This document shows, piece after piece, positions 33,163-40,624 of a stretch of 64,000 nucleotides of DNA (position 1 is the stretch's first letter; every line of letters begins with the position of its first letter). Made by a program: the position numbers and the translations under genes. Source of the stretch: Microbacterium sp. ProA8 (lineage in GTDB: Bacteria > Actinomycetota > Actinomycetes > Actinomycetales > Microbacteriaceae); contig NZ_CP157000.1 in assembly GCF_039905635.1 (NCBI RefSeq), positions 1,426,001 through 1,490,000 of the forward strand, written 5' to 3'. The notes beneath the pieces were generated by a model, which searched no databases, was not told the origin of the DNA, and was given only the letters and a program-made list of their open reading frames with translations.

Positions 33163-34670
33163 CCGTTGCTCTTGGCGATCTCGACGATGCTGAGGCGCTC
33201 GTTCACGTTGATCGAGGGCATACCGGTGATGTTAGTGCCGACCGCGATCACGGACGCGCCGTTGTACAGCCAGTCGGCGGCGTGGTCTTCGGCGACGAGG
33301 CGGCCCGCCTGCTGCAGCAGATCGGCGGCCTCCGCCTCGTCGGTGGCCGCGAGCGACTGGGCGTACAGGTCCTGCACCTCGGGGTTGTCGTAGGTGAAGT
33401 AGTAGTCCGGGTCGGCCCAGTTCTCGAAGTCGCGCGCCTCGGTGTGGAGCACGAAGCTCAGCTCGTAGTCCTTGTTCGTGTAGACGTCGGTGAGCCAGGT
33501 CGTGAAGTCGACGGAGTTCACGTCGAGCGTGATGCCGACCTCGTCGAGGTCCGACACGAGGATCTGCGGAATGGTCGTCGAGTAGAAGCTCGGGATCGTG
33601 AGCGTGAGCTCGAGGTCCTCGGCGTCCGCCTCGGCCAGCAGCTCCCGGGCGGCCTCGGGATCGTAGGGGGCGACATCCGACAGGTCCTCGTAGCCGGGGT
33701 CGAGCTCGGGGATCGGCCCGTACTGGGTCTGTCCCGACGCGAGCGCCTCGATGATGGCGTCGTGGTCGATCGCCTGGCGGATGGCCTGGCGCACGCGCTT
33801 GTCGGCGAGCGGGCCCGAGGTCTGGTTGAACGCCAGCGTGCCCTTGTCGGTGGACTGACCGAGCTCGAGGGCGAAGTCGCCGTTCGCCTCGACCTGCTCC
33901 TGCAGGTTCGCGTCGAATCCGGTGAGCACGTCGACCTCGCCCGCCAGCGCCGCGTTGAGGGCCGCCTGGTTGTCGGGGATGTAGTCGAACACGACCTCCG
34001 CGGCCGCCGCGGGGTCGCCCCAGTAGGCGTCGTTCCGGGTGAAGACGATGCTGTCGCCTTGGCGCCAGTCCGAGAGCACGAACGGGCCGGTGCCGTTCGC
34101 CTTGGTCTTGTAGTCGACGGTGTCGCCCTCCTTGAGGACGATGCCGGCGCGCCCGGTGAGGTTCCACAGCAGCGTCGAGTCGGGTGCGCTCAGCGTGAGG
34201 CTGACGTCCTGCCCATCGGCCGCGATCGAGGTCACGTTCGCGAGCCGAGCCGAGTCGCGCCAGCCGGGGGTATCGCGGCGGGTGGTCAGCGACCAGACGA
34301 CGTCCTGCGGCGTCAGCGGCTGCCCATCGTGGAAGGTGACGCCCTCGCGCAGCGTGAACGTGTAGGTCAGACCATCGGGTGACACTGTCCAGTCACTCGC
34401 GAGCGCGGGCACGATGTCCTGCTCCGGGGTGCGGGCGACGAGTCCCTGGTAGATGTTGTCGACGAGGATCTGATCCAGCGCCGAGCCCGCCGTCTCGCGG
34501 ATGTCGAGGTTGCCCGGCTCCAGCACCAGCCGGATCGCGACCGATGCATCGGGGTCGGGCTCGCCCGTCGACGTGGGCGCGGTTTCGCCGCCGCCGCCGG
34601 TGCAGGCGGTGAGGGCGAGGAGGCCGGCGGCCAGGAGCGCGGCGGTGGCGAGAGTGGTGCGGCGGAGCAT
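33159..34670 (-). CDS. Peptide-binding lipoprotein, solute-binding family 5
   Basis: 503 aa, first gene of the five-gene ABC operon. Signal peptide with lipobox LTACTG (Cys23), so it is a lipid-anchored surface protein. SBP_bac_5 marks: LASDWTVSPDGLTYTFTLREGVTFHDG near 90-116, GTGPFVLSDW near 195, and DKRVRQAIRQAIDHDAI near 290. It captures di- or oligopeptides (nickel-peptide in some relatives) and hands them to the permeases. Operon order is binding protein, permease, permease, ATPase, ATPase, all with four-base overlaps. The REP terminator at 34853 lies on its promoter side. Confidence 0.93.
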   Translation of the reverse strand: MLRRTTLATAALLAAGLLALTACTGGGGETAPTSTGEPDPDASVAIRLVLEPGNLDIRETAGSALDQILVDNIYQGLVARTPEQDIVPALASDWTVSPDGLTYTFTLREGVTFHDGQPLTPQDVVWSLTTRRDTPGWRDSARLANVTSIAADGQDVSLTLSAPDSTLLWNLTGRAGIVLKEGDTVDYKTKANGTGPFVLSDWRQGDSIVFTRNDAYWGDPAAAAEVVFDYIPDNQAALNAALAGEVDVLTGFDANLQEQVEANGDFALELGQSTDKGTLAFNQTSGPLADKRVRQAIRQAIDHDAIIEALASGQTQYGPIPELDPGYEDLSDVAPYDPEAARELLAEADAEDLELTLTIPSFYSTTIPQILVSDLDEVGITLDVNSVDFTTWLTDVYTNKDYELSFVLHTEARDFENWADPDYYFTYDNPEVQDLYAQSLAATDEAEAADLLQQAGRLVAEDHAADWLYNGASVIAVGTNITGMPSINVNERLSIVEIAKSNG

Positions 34671-34852
34671 GAGGTCCTTTCGGGAGGGTCCCGGTGCTGT
34701 GCGGCGACTGCTGGTATGCGGTGACGGGCCGATCGGGGCGGCACCGTGCGGGTAACAGCCTAGGGATATCGCGGGGCGAGGCGAGAACCCGCTACCCGCA
34801 ACGCAACAGAAGCGTTAGGGCTTCCCGAGCGCTGGGAGCGGCTCCTGCGTCC
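34671..34852. other. Non-coding region upstream of the ABC operon
   Basis: This 182-base stretch should hold the promoter of the peptide transporter operon. The mRNA leader includes GAAAGGACCTC just before the ATG at 34670. I see no clear operator or riboswitch. Confidence 0.4.
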
Positions 34853-34962
34853 CGGTCGTTGAGCGAGCGAGGAACGAGCGAGACGAAACGCCTGCACCCG
34901 GCGCCGACCGTCAGTTCGGGGCGTTTCGTCTCGGTCGCTCGCGCTCCCTCGCGCAACGACCG
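34853..34962. repeat. REP-like palindrome with terminator core
   Basis: The outer part CGGTCGTTGAGCGAGCGA (34853-34870) has its imperfect complement ending GCGCAACGACCGG near 34962. The inner 13-bp stem GAGACGAAACGCC (34880-34892) pairs perfectly with GGCGTTTCGTCTC (34920-34932). It is the sister of the element at 14500-14604 and lies just downstream of the alpha/beta hydrolase stop, so it probably terminates that gene. Confidence 0.75.
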
Positions 34963-34980
34963 GAGCGAGACGGGTCCCGG

Positions 34981-35973
34981 TCAGCTCTCGCCGGCCAGCG
35001 TCCGCAGGCGCCCGCCGAGCTCGAGGGGGATCTCCTCCTGCACGTTGTGCCCCGACGGGACGGTGACGACGGATGCCTCGGGGACGCGTCGCAGGAACTC
35101 CGCCGCATCCTCTTCCGTCACGTAGCCGCGGTCGCCGCGGATGAGCGTCGTCGGCACCGCGACGGTGGCGAGATCCTCCCAGCCGGCCTCGCCGAGCACC
35201 GAGGCGACGGCATCCTGCCCTTCGACAGACTCCGGGGTCGAAGGCTGCTCGGATACGGGTCGCTGAGCCTGTCGAAGCGCGGGAGCGGCCGACGCGGCGT
35301 TCGCCAGGTGCGCGAAATGGTGCTTCCACTCCACGCGACCGTCCGGGCGCACACGCGAGTTGAAGTACACACCGCGCTCGGCCTTGCGCCTGGTGCCGCC
35401 GCCGAGCCCGAACGACAGGGCCCGGTCGACGAGTTCGTCGCGCGAGGCCCAGTCCACCGGTCCGGCGAAGAAGTCGCGGATCTGCGTCGGACCCGCGTTC
35501 GAGTCGATGCCGGGCGTGATGTCGATGACGACCAGCTCGCGAACGAGATCCGGACGGGATGCCGCCACCGCCGCCGCGGTCAGCCCGCCGAGCGACTGAC
35601 CGACGATCAGCTGCGGCGCGTCGGTCCACGTCGCGATGCCCTCGGCCACATCCGGGGCGAGCACACGGGCGACGTAGGCCGCGTCGTCGCGCCAGGACGA
35701 GTCGCCGTGACCGGGCAGGTCGAGCGCCAGCGCGGGCAGGCCGAGCGCCAGGATCGTCGTGTCCCAGGTGTGGGCGTTGAGGCCGGCGCCGTGCAGGAAG
35801 GTCACGACGGGTGCGGCATCCGGCGCATCGGCGGGGGAGTAGCGCAGCGCGCTCAGCGTGCGGCCGCTGGCAAGGGAGAGGGTGAGGCGCTCGCCGCGGG
35901 GAGGAGGAGCGTCGATGCCGGCCTCGGCCGCCTGCTCGGAAAGGAACGAGAACTCGTCGATGGGGTCGCTCAC
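34981..35973 (-). CDS. Alpha/beta hydrolase with REP-encoded insertion
   Basis: 330 aa from the GTG at 35973; CATGAT ends six bases before it, a leaderless arrangement. Alpha/beta hydrolase marks: FLHGAGLNAHTWD (oxyanion), the nucleophile elbow VGQSLGGLTAA, and a late PSGHNVQEE histidine. It probably cleaves an ester or similar bond; no substrate is predictable. About 20 residues near 230-255 (RQAQRPVSEQ and following) are encoded by a palindromic repeat inserted in frame, between the cap region and the last strands. The reading frame is intact. Confidence 0.85.
   Translation of the reverse strand: MSDPIDEFSFLSEQAAEAGIDAPPPRGERLTLSLASGRTLSALRYSPADAPDAAPVVTFLHGAGLNAHTWDTTILALGLPALALDLPGHGDSSWRDDAAYVARVLAPDVAEGIATWTDAPQLIVGQSLGGLTAAAVAASRPDLVRELVVIDITPGIDSNAGPTQIRDFFAGPVDWASRDELVDRALSFGLGGGTRRKAERGVYFNSRVRPDGRVEWKHHFAHLANAASAAPALRQAQRPVSEQPSTPESVEGQDAVASVLGEAGWEDLATVAVPTTLIRGDRGYVTEEDAAEFLRRVPEASVVTVPSGHNVQEEIPLELGGRLRTLAGES
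35218..35279. repeat. REP-like inverted pair inside a coding sequence
   Basis: CCCTTCGACAGACTCCGGGG (start 35218) and GGTCGCTGAGCCTGTCGAAG (start 35258) are two opposed copies of the dispersed repeat. They lie in frame within the hydrolase gene and add about 20 codons without breaking it. Confidence 0.7.
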
Positions 35974-36028
35974 CCGCTCATCATGCCGCACAGCGAGGGC
36001 GTTCGGCCCGGCGCCGCCCGCCCGTCGG

Positions 36029-36040
36029 TAGTCTGGCGTC
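36029..36040 (+). promoter_or_regulatory. Leaderless promoter -10 element (TAGTCT)
   Basis: TAGTCT at 36029-36034 ends six bases before the ATG at 36041. The divergent hydrolase has its own leaderless-type element 55 bases away. Confidence 0.45.
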
Positions 36041-36550
36041 ATGACGGCAGAACACCGCGTGCACCTCTCGCGAGCGGCGCGACCCGCCTACCAGGCGCTC
36101 TCCGCGTTCTCGAAGACCGTGGGCGGCATCGCCGCCGAGAACGGCATCGACGACCGGCTCAAAGAGCTCGTGCAGATCCATGCCTCGCAGCTCAACGGCT
36201 GCGCCTACTGCGTGCGCGTCCACGTCGAGCGGGCCGTCGCCGCCGGGATCACCGCCGACGACATCGCGCAGCTCCCGGTATGGCGCGAGTCCGGCGTGTT
36301 CTCCGATCGGGAGCGGGCGGGGCTCGAGCTCGCCGAGGCCTACGTGTACATCCACGACGAGGGCATCCCCGACGAGGTCTACGACAGTGTCGGCGGCGTG
36401 CTGAGCGAGAAGGAGTACGTCGCGCTCAGCTGGATCCTCGTGTCGATCAACGCGTTCAACCGCATCGCGATCGCGGGCCGCTACAGCACTCCGCCGCGCG
36501 ACGACCTCGTCGGCGAAGACAAGGACGCCGCCGCGGGCGCCGCGTGGTGA
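36041..36550 (+). CDS. Carboxymuconolactone decarboxylase family protein (AhpD-like)
   Basis: 169 aa. The AhpD core holds the redox pair in LNGCAYCVRVHVERA (Cys-x-x-Cys, near residues 53-56) with the nearby catalytic His and Glu. Such proteins act as alkylhydroperoxidases or thiol-disulfide reductants rather than true decarboxylases. Its stop overlaps the start of the next gene (GTGA), so the two are co-translated. Confidence 0.9.
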   Translation: MTAEHRVHLSRAARPAYQALSAFSKTVGGIAAENGIDDRLKELVQIHASQLNGCAYCVRVHVERAVAAGITADDIAQLPVWRESGVFSDRERAGLELAEAYVYIHDEGIPDEVYDSVGGVLSEKEYVALSWILVSINAFNRIAIAGRYSTPPRDDLVGEDKDAAAGAAW

Positions 36551-37299
36551 CAGAACCTGTGCCCGGCGACGCCCCGCCGCGGGACCCGTTCGTCTCCGGC
36601 GCGATGAACCTCCGCGACGTCGGCGGCCTGCGCGCAGGATCCGGGTCGACGCGCCACGGCGTGCTGTTCCGGTCGGGCAACCTCGCACGGCTGGATGCCA
36701 AGGGCACCCGTGCGCTCGCGGAGCTCCGGCTGCGGCGCATCATCGACCTGCGCGCCGACGACGAGGTGGAGCGTGAGCCCAGCCGCATCGCCGGGCTCGA
36801 CGTCGTCACCCAGCGCGTGCCCCTCTTCCTCGGTTCGGTCGAGTCGTTCTTCCGCGACGACCTCAGCCTCGACGAGATGTACCGGCGCCTCGTCGACGAC
36901 TCGTCGGAGGGCGTGGTCGCGGTCGTGCGCGGCATCCTCGCCGATCAGCCGGTGCTGGTGCACTGCACCGTCGGCAAGGACCGCACCGGCGTGACGATCG
37001 CGCTGACGCTCGCTGCCGCGGGCGTCGACCCCGAAGCCGTCGTGGGGGACTACGCGCGCACCGAGGGCCTGCTGCCGCCCCGTCGCAACCGCCGCATCGT
37101 CGAGATGCTTCGAACGATGCACCCGGAGGCGGTGCACCTCGAGGACCTCGCGACGCGTTCTCCGGCGCCCGTCATGCGCGCTCTGCTCGACGATGTGACC
37201 CACCGCTACGGATCGGCGGAGGAGTACCTGCGCGCCCACGGGCTGGCCGACGACGAGATCGTCGAGCTCCGCCGCGTGCTGCTGAAGTCCGGCGCCTGA
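36547..37299 (+). CDS. Tyrosine/lipid phosphatase, MptpB-like
   Basis: 250 aa from the GTG at 36547. The P-loop VHCTVGKDRTGVTIAL near residue 140 is the HCxxGKDRT signature of the MptpB/LipA family, which removes phosphate from phosphotyrosine, phosphoserine/threonine and phosphoinositides. The N-terminal MNLRDVGGLRAGSG motif is typical. M. tuberculosis PtpB is secreted and acts on the host, but most soil members are presumably housekeeping. No signal peptide. Coupled to the AhpD-like gene. Confidence 0.9.
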   Translation: MTEPVPGDAPPRDPFVSGAMNLRDVGGLRAGSGSTRHGVLFRSGNLARLDAKGTRALAELRLRRIIDLRADDEVEREPSRIAGLDVVTQRVPLFLGSVESFFRDDLSLDEMYRRLVDDSSEGVVAVVRGILADQPVLVHCTVGKDRTGVTIALTLAAAGVDPEAVVGDYARTEGLLPPRRNRRIVEMLRTMHPEAVHLEDLATRSPAPVMRALLDDVTHRYGSAEEYLRAHGLADDEIVELRRVLLKSGA

Positions 37300-37350
37300 G
37301 CCGCGGCATCCGGCCGCGTGTGTCGCGGTGTATCACGAACGGTGTATCAG

Positions 37351-37383
37351 TGAGGTAAGGCAACCCTTCTTAGTGCGTATACT
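37351..37383 (+). promoter_or_regulatory. DtxR/IdeR-type iron box and -10 element
   Basis: TGAGGTAAGGCAACCCTTC (37351-37369) matches about 13 of 19 positions of the DtxR/IdeR consensus. It overlaps the -35 position of a promoter whose -10 is the perfect-looking TATACT (37378-37383). Iron-loaded repressor would block transcription of the SIP gene. Confidence 0.6.
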
Positions 37384-37392
37384 GGAGGAGCC

Positions 37393-37869
37393 ATGCCCCA
37401 CACCACCCAGCCTCAGGCCGTCGCGCACAACGCGTCGGCGTGCCGTGCGTCGCGTCACACGCGCGTGCAGCACCTGATCACCGCCGACGAGTCCTCGCTG
37501 GCCGAGCTCGAAGCCGTGCTGGCGACCCTGCCGATCTGCTCGACGGGCCGGGTCTTCGTCGAGATCCCGGACGCCTCGTGGCAGGCCGACATCACCGCGC
37601 CGAGCCGAATGGTCGTGACGTGGCTCGATCGCTCGCAGCGCTCCGGCGCTCCCGGCACGGGCCGCGGGTGCGGATCGGGCGAGGCGCTCTCGCGCGCCGT
37701 GACCGCCTGGGCCGACGAGATGCTCTGCGCCGAAGAGGACCAGACGCGCATCCACCTGCTCGGCGGCTACCTGGGCACGGCCGACATCGTCGACCACCTC
37801 GTCGATCTCGGCGTCCGTGCGGAATCGATCCACGCGCCCGAGCAGTACGGTCTGACGACCGCCCGCTGA
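37393..37869 (+). CDS. Stand-alone SIP (siderophore-interacting protein) C-terminal domain
   Basis: 158 aa. The sequence from HLITADESSLAELEAVLATLP to IHLLGGYLG corresponds to the NAD(P)H-binding C-terminal half of siderophore-interacting ferric reductases (SIP/ViuB). The N-terminal FAD domain is missing. It has the ribosome site GGAGGAG and an iron-box promoter. Such halves may still help in siderophore-iron release, perhaps with a separate flavoprotein. It is not a broken gene as far as can be seen: it has a clean start and regulation, but no FAD domain lies upstream. Confidence 0.75.
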   Translation: MPHTTQPQAVAHNASACRASRHTRVQHLITADESSLAELEAVLATLPICSTGRVFVEIPDASWQADITAPSRMVVTWLDRSQRSGAPGTGRGCGSGEALSRAVTAWADEMLCAEEDQTRIHLLGGYLGTADIVDHLVDLGVRAESIHAPEQYGLTTAR

Positions 37870-37971
37870 CCCTCTCGCGCGCAGCGCTTCCTCTTGAAAA
37901 GAGGCCCGCAGAGGAGTTCGATGGCCCCGCGGGCGACCGCGCCCGCTGATCCACAGGGGGAGGGGTGCATC

Positions 37972-38295
37972 ATGCGTAGGAAGTTCATGCTGGGCGTCGC
38001 GGTGGGGGCCGTGCTCGTGCTCGGCTCCGCGGGCGGGGCGTTCGCGGGAGAGTTCAACGGGAACGGCGAGCCGACGGGAGGACCCAGCCACGCGAATTCT
38101 CCGTGCGCGTATTCCGGGTTGGAGGACCACGAGACCGACGGCTCTGGGGTGGAGCCTGGCTCCACGCAGAACTGGGGTCAATTCGACCAGGCAGACCGCA
38201 AGGCTTTCAGCGAGCGGGGAGGTGGCGCTTCCGACGTCCTCATCCCCGGACTCGGGGAATGGGGCTGCAACGCCAACCTTCACGGAATGAAGTGA
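37972..38295 (+). CDS. Small secreted hypothetical protein
   Basis: 107 aa from the ATG at 37972 behind GGGGGAGGGG. A clear Sec signal peptide is present (MRRKF, hydrophobic core, AFA cleavage near residue 25). The mature part is Gly/Asn-rich with two cysteines, in SPCAYSGLED and WGCNAN, probably forming a disulfide. I recall similar actinobacterial secreted proteins with a SxCAxSGLxD motif, but none with a known function. A strong terminator follows eight bases after the stop. Confidence 0.75.
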   Translation: MRRKFMLGVAVGAVLVLGSAGGAFAGEFNGNGEPTGGPSHANSPCAYSGLEDHETDGSGVEPGSTQNWGQFDQADRKAFSERGGGASDVLIPGLGEWGCNANLHGMK

Positions 38296-38302
38296 TCATC
38301 TA

Positions 38303-38333
38303 GGCGCGACCGGAAACCCGAACCGGTCGCGCC
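38303..38333. terminator. Bidirectional terminator hairpin
   Basis: Perfect 11-bp stem GGCGCGACCGG (38303-38313) with CCGGTCGCGCC (38323-38333) and a nine-base loop, between convergent genes. Confidence 0.75.
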
Positions 38334-38336
38334 GGA

Positions 38337-38795
38337 TCAGGCGTCGCCGCGGGGAACGTAGTTGCCGTCGGCCAGCCCGGCCTCGATCTCGAATCGGTTC
38401 CGGAGCGGATTCCGTCCTGCCAGCAGATACAGCAGCGGCATCAGCAGCCCGTAGCGCTGCCATTGACGCTTGTGCGCGGCTTCGTGGCGCAGCAGTGCAT
38501 CGCTGAGGCGGCCGTCGCCGGTGAGGAAGCATCCGCCGACGCACGAGCCGCCCCGCGGAAAAGTCCACCGCGGCATCCCGCGGAACACCCACAGCCCCTC
38601 GCGCTTCTCGATGGGGCCGGTGCTCCAGAGCGTCCCCCAGATCCACCCGACGGCGCAGCCGTACCAGTACCCGACGCGGCTGATGGGCGAGTCCAGCAGG
38701 AACGAGGGGATGAGCTCGTCCAGGCGCCGGCCGCGGAGCACGGCGCGCTCGGCGGCAGCGCGCCAGCCCGGCGGCGGCGTGGCGATCGGACTCAC
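38337..38795 (-). CDS. Small HExxH-containing hypothetical protein
   Basis: 152 aa from the GTG at 38795, overlapping the arginase-family stop (GTGA). The C-terminal half carries LLRHEAAHKRQW, an HExxH zinc-type site, followed 36 residues later by FEIEAGLADGNY, which could give the third ligand. A hydrophobic stretch (GLLMPLLYLLAG) lies between. The layout suggests a membrane-associated gluzincin or a degenerate one. No named family is recognised with confidence. Similar short proteins occur in other actinobacteria. Confidence 0.65.
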   Translation of the reverse strand: MSPIATPPPGWRAAAERAVLRGRRLDELIPSFLLDSPISRVGYWYGCAVGWIWGTLWSTGPIEKREGLWVFRGMPRWTFPRGGSCVGGCFLTGDGRLSDALLRHEAAHKRQWQRYGLLMPLLYLLAGRNPLRNRFEIEAGLADGNYVPRGDA

Positions 38796-39625
38796 GCAAG
38801 CGCTCCGATCACGCGCAGGATCGCCCCGAGATCGTCGGTGGCTGCTGCTGCCGACGCGGGGGAGTAGCCGGCGAGGGATGCCCCCACCATGGGCACCCGC
38901 GCACGTAGGCGGGCGATCGCCGAGGTCAGCTCGACGACGGTGACGCCGAACGGCTCGGGGTGGGCGTTCCCGGCGATCTCGGCCGGATCGAGGGCGTCGA
39001 TGTCGACGTGGATGTAGACGGCGTCGGCACCGGTGGCGAGCACCGCATCCGCGAGGGCGTCGGTATCGCGCAGCGCCTCCACCGTGAGCGCGGTGATGCC
39101 GAACTCCTCCACGGCGGCGAGTTCCGGATCGTCGTACGAGCGCGCCCCGCCGACGACCACCCTGTCGCCTCCGACCGCCCCGTCCAGTGAGAGCTCCGGA
39201 ACCCCATCGCCGATCACCGCGCGCAGCACCATGCCGGCGAACGCGCCGGACGGCGACGTGTCGGGCGAGTTGAGATCGGGGTGGGCGTCGATCCACACCA
39301 CCGCCAAGCCGGGCGAGCGGCGTGCCGCGTGCGCGATCGGCGCGAGGGCGACGCCGCAGTCGCCGCCGATCGTGAGGACGGGCTCCTCGGGAGCGTCCGC
39401 GTCATGCGCGGCCAGCGCGTCGGCCACGAGCCCCCGTACGCGCTGCAGGGCGCTGAGACGGTGGATGCCGGTGCCCAGCGCCTCGCCGGCCTCCATGGGC
39501 ACGTCCAGCACGGTGGTCGAGGATCGGGGCAGGTCTCCCGCGATCGCGTGGGCGCCGTCGATGAGCTGCATCGCACGGGAGGACGGGCTTCCCTGCCACT
39601 GCGGAACCACGAGATATTGCGTCAT
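38792..39625 (-). CDS. Arginase/agmatinase family ureohydrolase-like protein
   Basis: 277 aa from the ATG at 39625, with GAAGAT six bases upstream. The binuclear manganese site is visible: GGDCG near 100, WIDAHPDLN near 126 and VDIDALDP near 210. The family hydrolyses arginine, agmatine, formiminoglutamate or guanidine-type substrates; which one cannot be told. The sequence is shorter than most arginases. It is co-translated with a small HExxH protein downstream. Confidence 0.85.
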   Translation of the reverse strand: MTQYLVVPQWQGSPSSRAMQLIDGAHAIAGDLPRSSTTVLDVPMEAGEALGTGIHRLSALQRVRGLVADALAAHDADAPEEPVLTIGGDCGVALAPIAHAARRSPGLAVVWIDAHPDLNSPDTSPSGAFAGMVLRAVIGDGVPELSLDGAVGGDRVVVGGARSYDDPELAAVEEFGITALTVEALRDTDALADAVLATGADAVYIHVDIDALDPAEIAGNAHPEPFGVTVVELTSAIARLRARVPMVGASLAGYSPASAAAATDDLGAILRVIGALA

Positions 39626-39717
39626 CCCCTCATCTTCGCGCACCGCGCCGGCCCGCGGCATTCGTATCCCGCAGCAGCCGCACGCTGCCGGCGAACAGGC
39701 CCCGGCCCCGCACGCCG

Positions 39718-39751
39718 AAGGGCGCCGGATCCGTGCGGACCCGGCGCCCTT
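39718..39751 (-). terminator. Terminator hairpin downstream of pspA
   Basis: AAGGGCGCCGG (39718-39728) pairs with CCGGCGCCCTT (39741-39751), with further pairing inside the loop. It ends 16 bases after the pspA stop. Confidence 0.7.
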
Positions 39752-39766
39752 CTCGTTGAACGGGAA

Positions 39767-40507
39767 TCAGTTCTCGATGGCAGCCTGCACCGGCGCACCG
39801 CCGGTCTTGAGCGCCGCGAGACGCGCCTCGACCTCGGTCAGCTCGCCGACGTCCTCGAGGGCGTTGAACTGCGCGTCGAGGCTCGACGCGGCGAGCTCCT
39901 GCTTGCCGGCGGCCAGGGCCTCCTGGCGACGCACCTTGTCTTCGAACCGGCCGAGCTCGCTCGTCGGGTCGAGCACGTCGATCGACTTGACCGCGTCGTG
40001 CACCTTGTTCTGCGCCTCGGCGGTCTTGGCACGCGCGAGCAGCTCGGAGCGCTTGGACCTCAGCTGCTCGAGCTTCTGCTTCATGCCGTTGAGGCCCTCT
40101 TTGAGCTTCTCGACGACCTCGTTCTGCGTCGCGATGGTCGGCGCGATCGCCCGCGCCTCGTTCTCCTCGCTGATCTGGCGCTGCAGCGCGATCTTGGCGA
40201 GGTTGTCGAACTTGTCGGCGTCGGTGGTGTTGCCGGCCTTGCGCAGCTCGTCGGCCTTGCGGCTGGCGGCGAGGGCCTTGTTGCCCCACTCGGTGGCCGC
40301 CTGGACGTCCTCCTGGTGGTCGCGCTCGAGCAGGCGCAGGTTGCCGATCGTCTCGGCGATGGCCGACTCGGCGTCGGCGATCGAGTTCGTGTAGTCGCGC
40401 ACGAGCTGGTCGAGCATCTTCTGCGGGTCCTCGGCAGAGTCGAGGAGTGCGTTGATGTTCGCCTTCATGAGGGTCGAGATGCGACCGAAGATGGACTGCT
40501 TCGCCAT
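39767..40507 (-). CDS. pspA: PspA/IM30 family membrane-stress protein
   Basis: 246 aa, almost wholly alpha-helical coiled coil, the family's usual length. It starts MAKQSIFGRISTLMKANINALLDSAEDPQKML, the canonical PspA N-terminus with an amphipathic helix. These ESCRT-III-like proteins coat damaged inner membrane and preserve proton motive force. The ribosome site GGAAGGAAA is good. The TPM protein gene lies just upstream on the same strand, a pairing seen often, so both may act in envelope maintenance. Confidence 0.92.
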   Translation of the reverse strand: MAKQSIFGRISTLMKANINALLDSAEDPQKMLDQLVRDYTNSIADAESAIAETIGNLRLLERDHQEDVQAATEWGNKALAASRKADELRKAGNTTDADKFDNLAKIALQRQISEENEARAIAPTIATQNEVVEKLKEGLNGMKQKLEQLRSKRSELLARAKTAEAQNKVHDAVKSIDVLDPTSELGRFEDKVRRQEALAAGKQELAASSLDAQFNALEDVGELTEVEARLAALKTGGAPVQAAIEN

Positions 40508-40624
40508 CGGATTTCCTTCCTATCGGACTTCAGTTCCAGGTGTGTGGTGAGTCTGTGCGGTGGTGAGTCTGGTCTGGGGATGGATGCCGCGCGCCACGCG
40601 TGCGGTCGGCTCCGGGTGGAGGGG

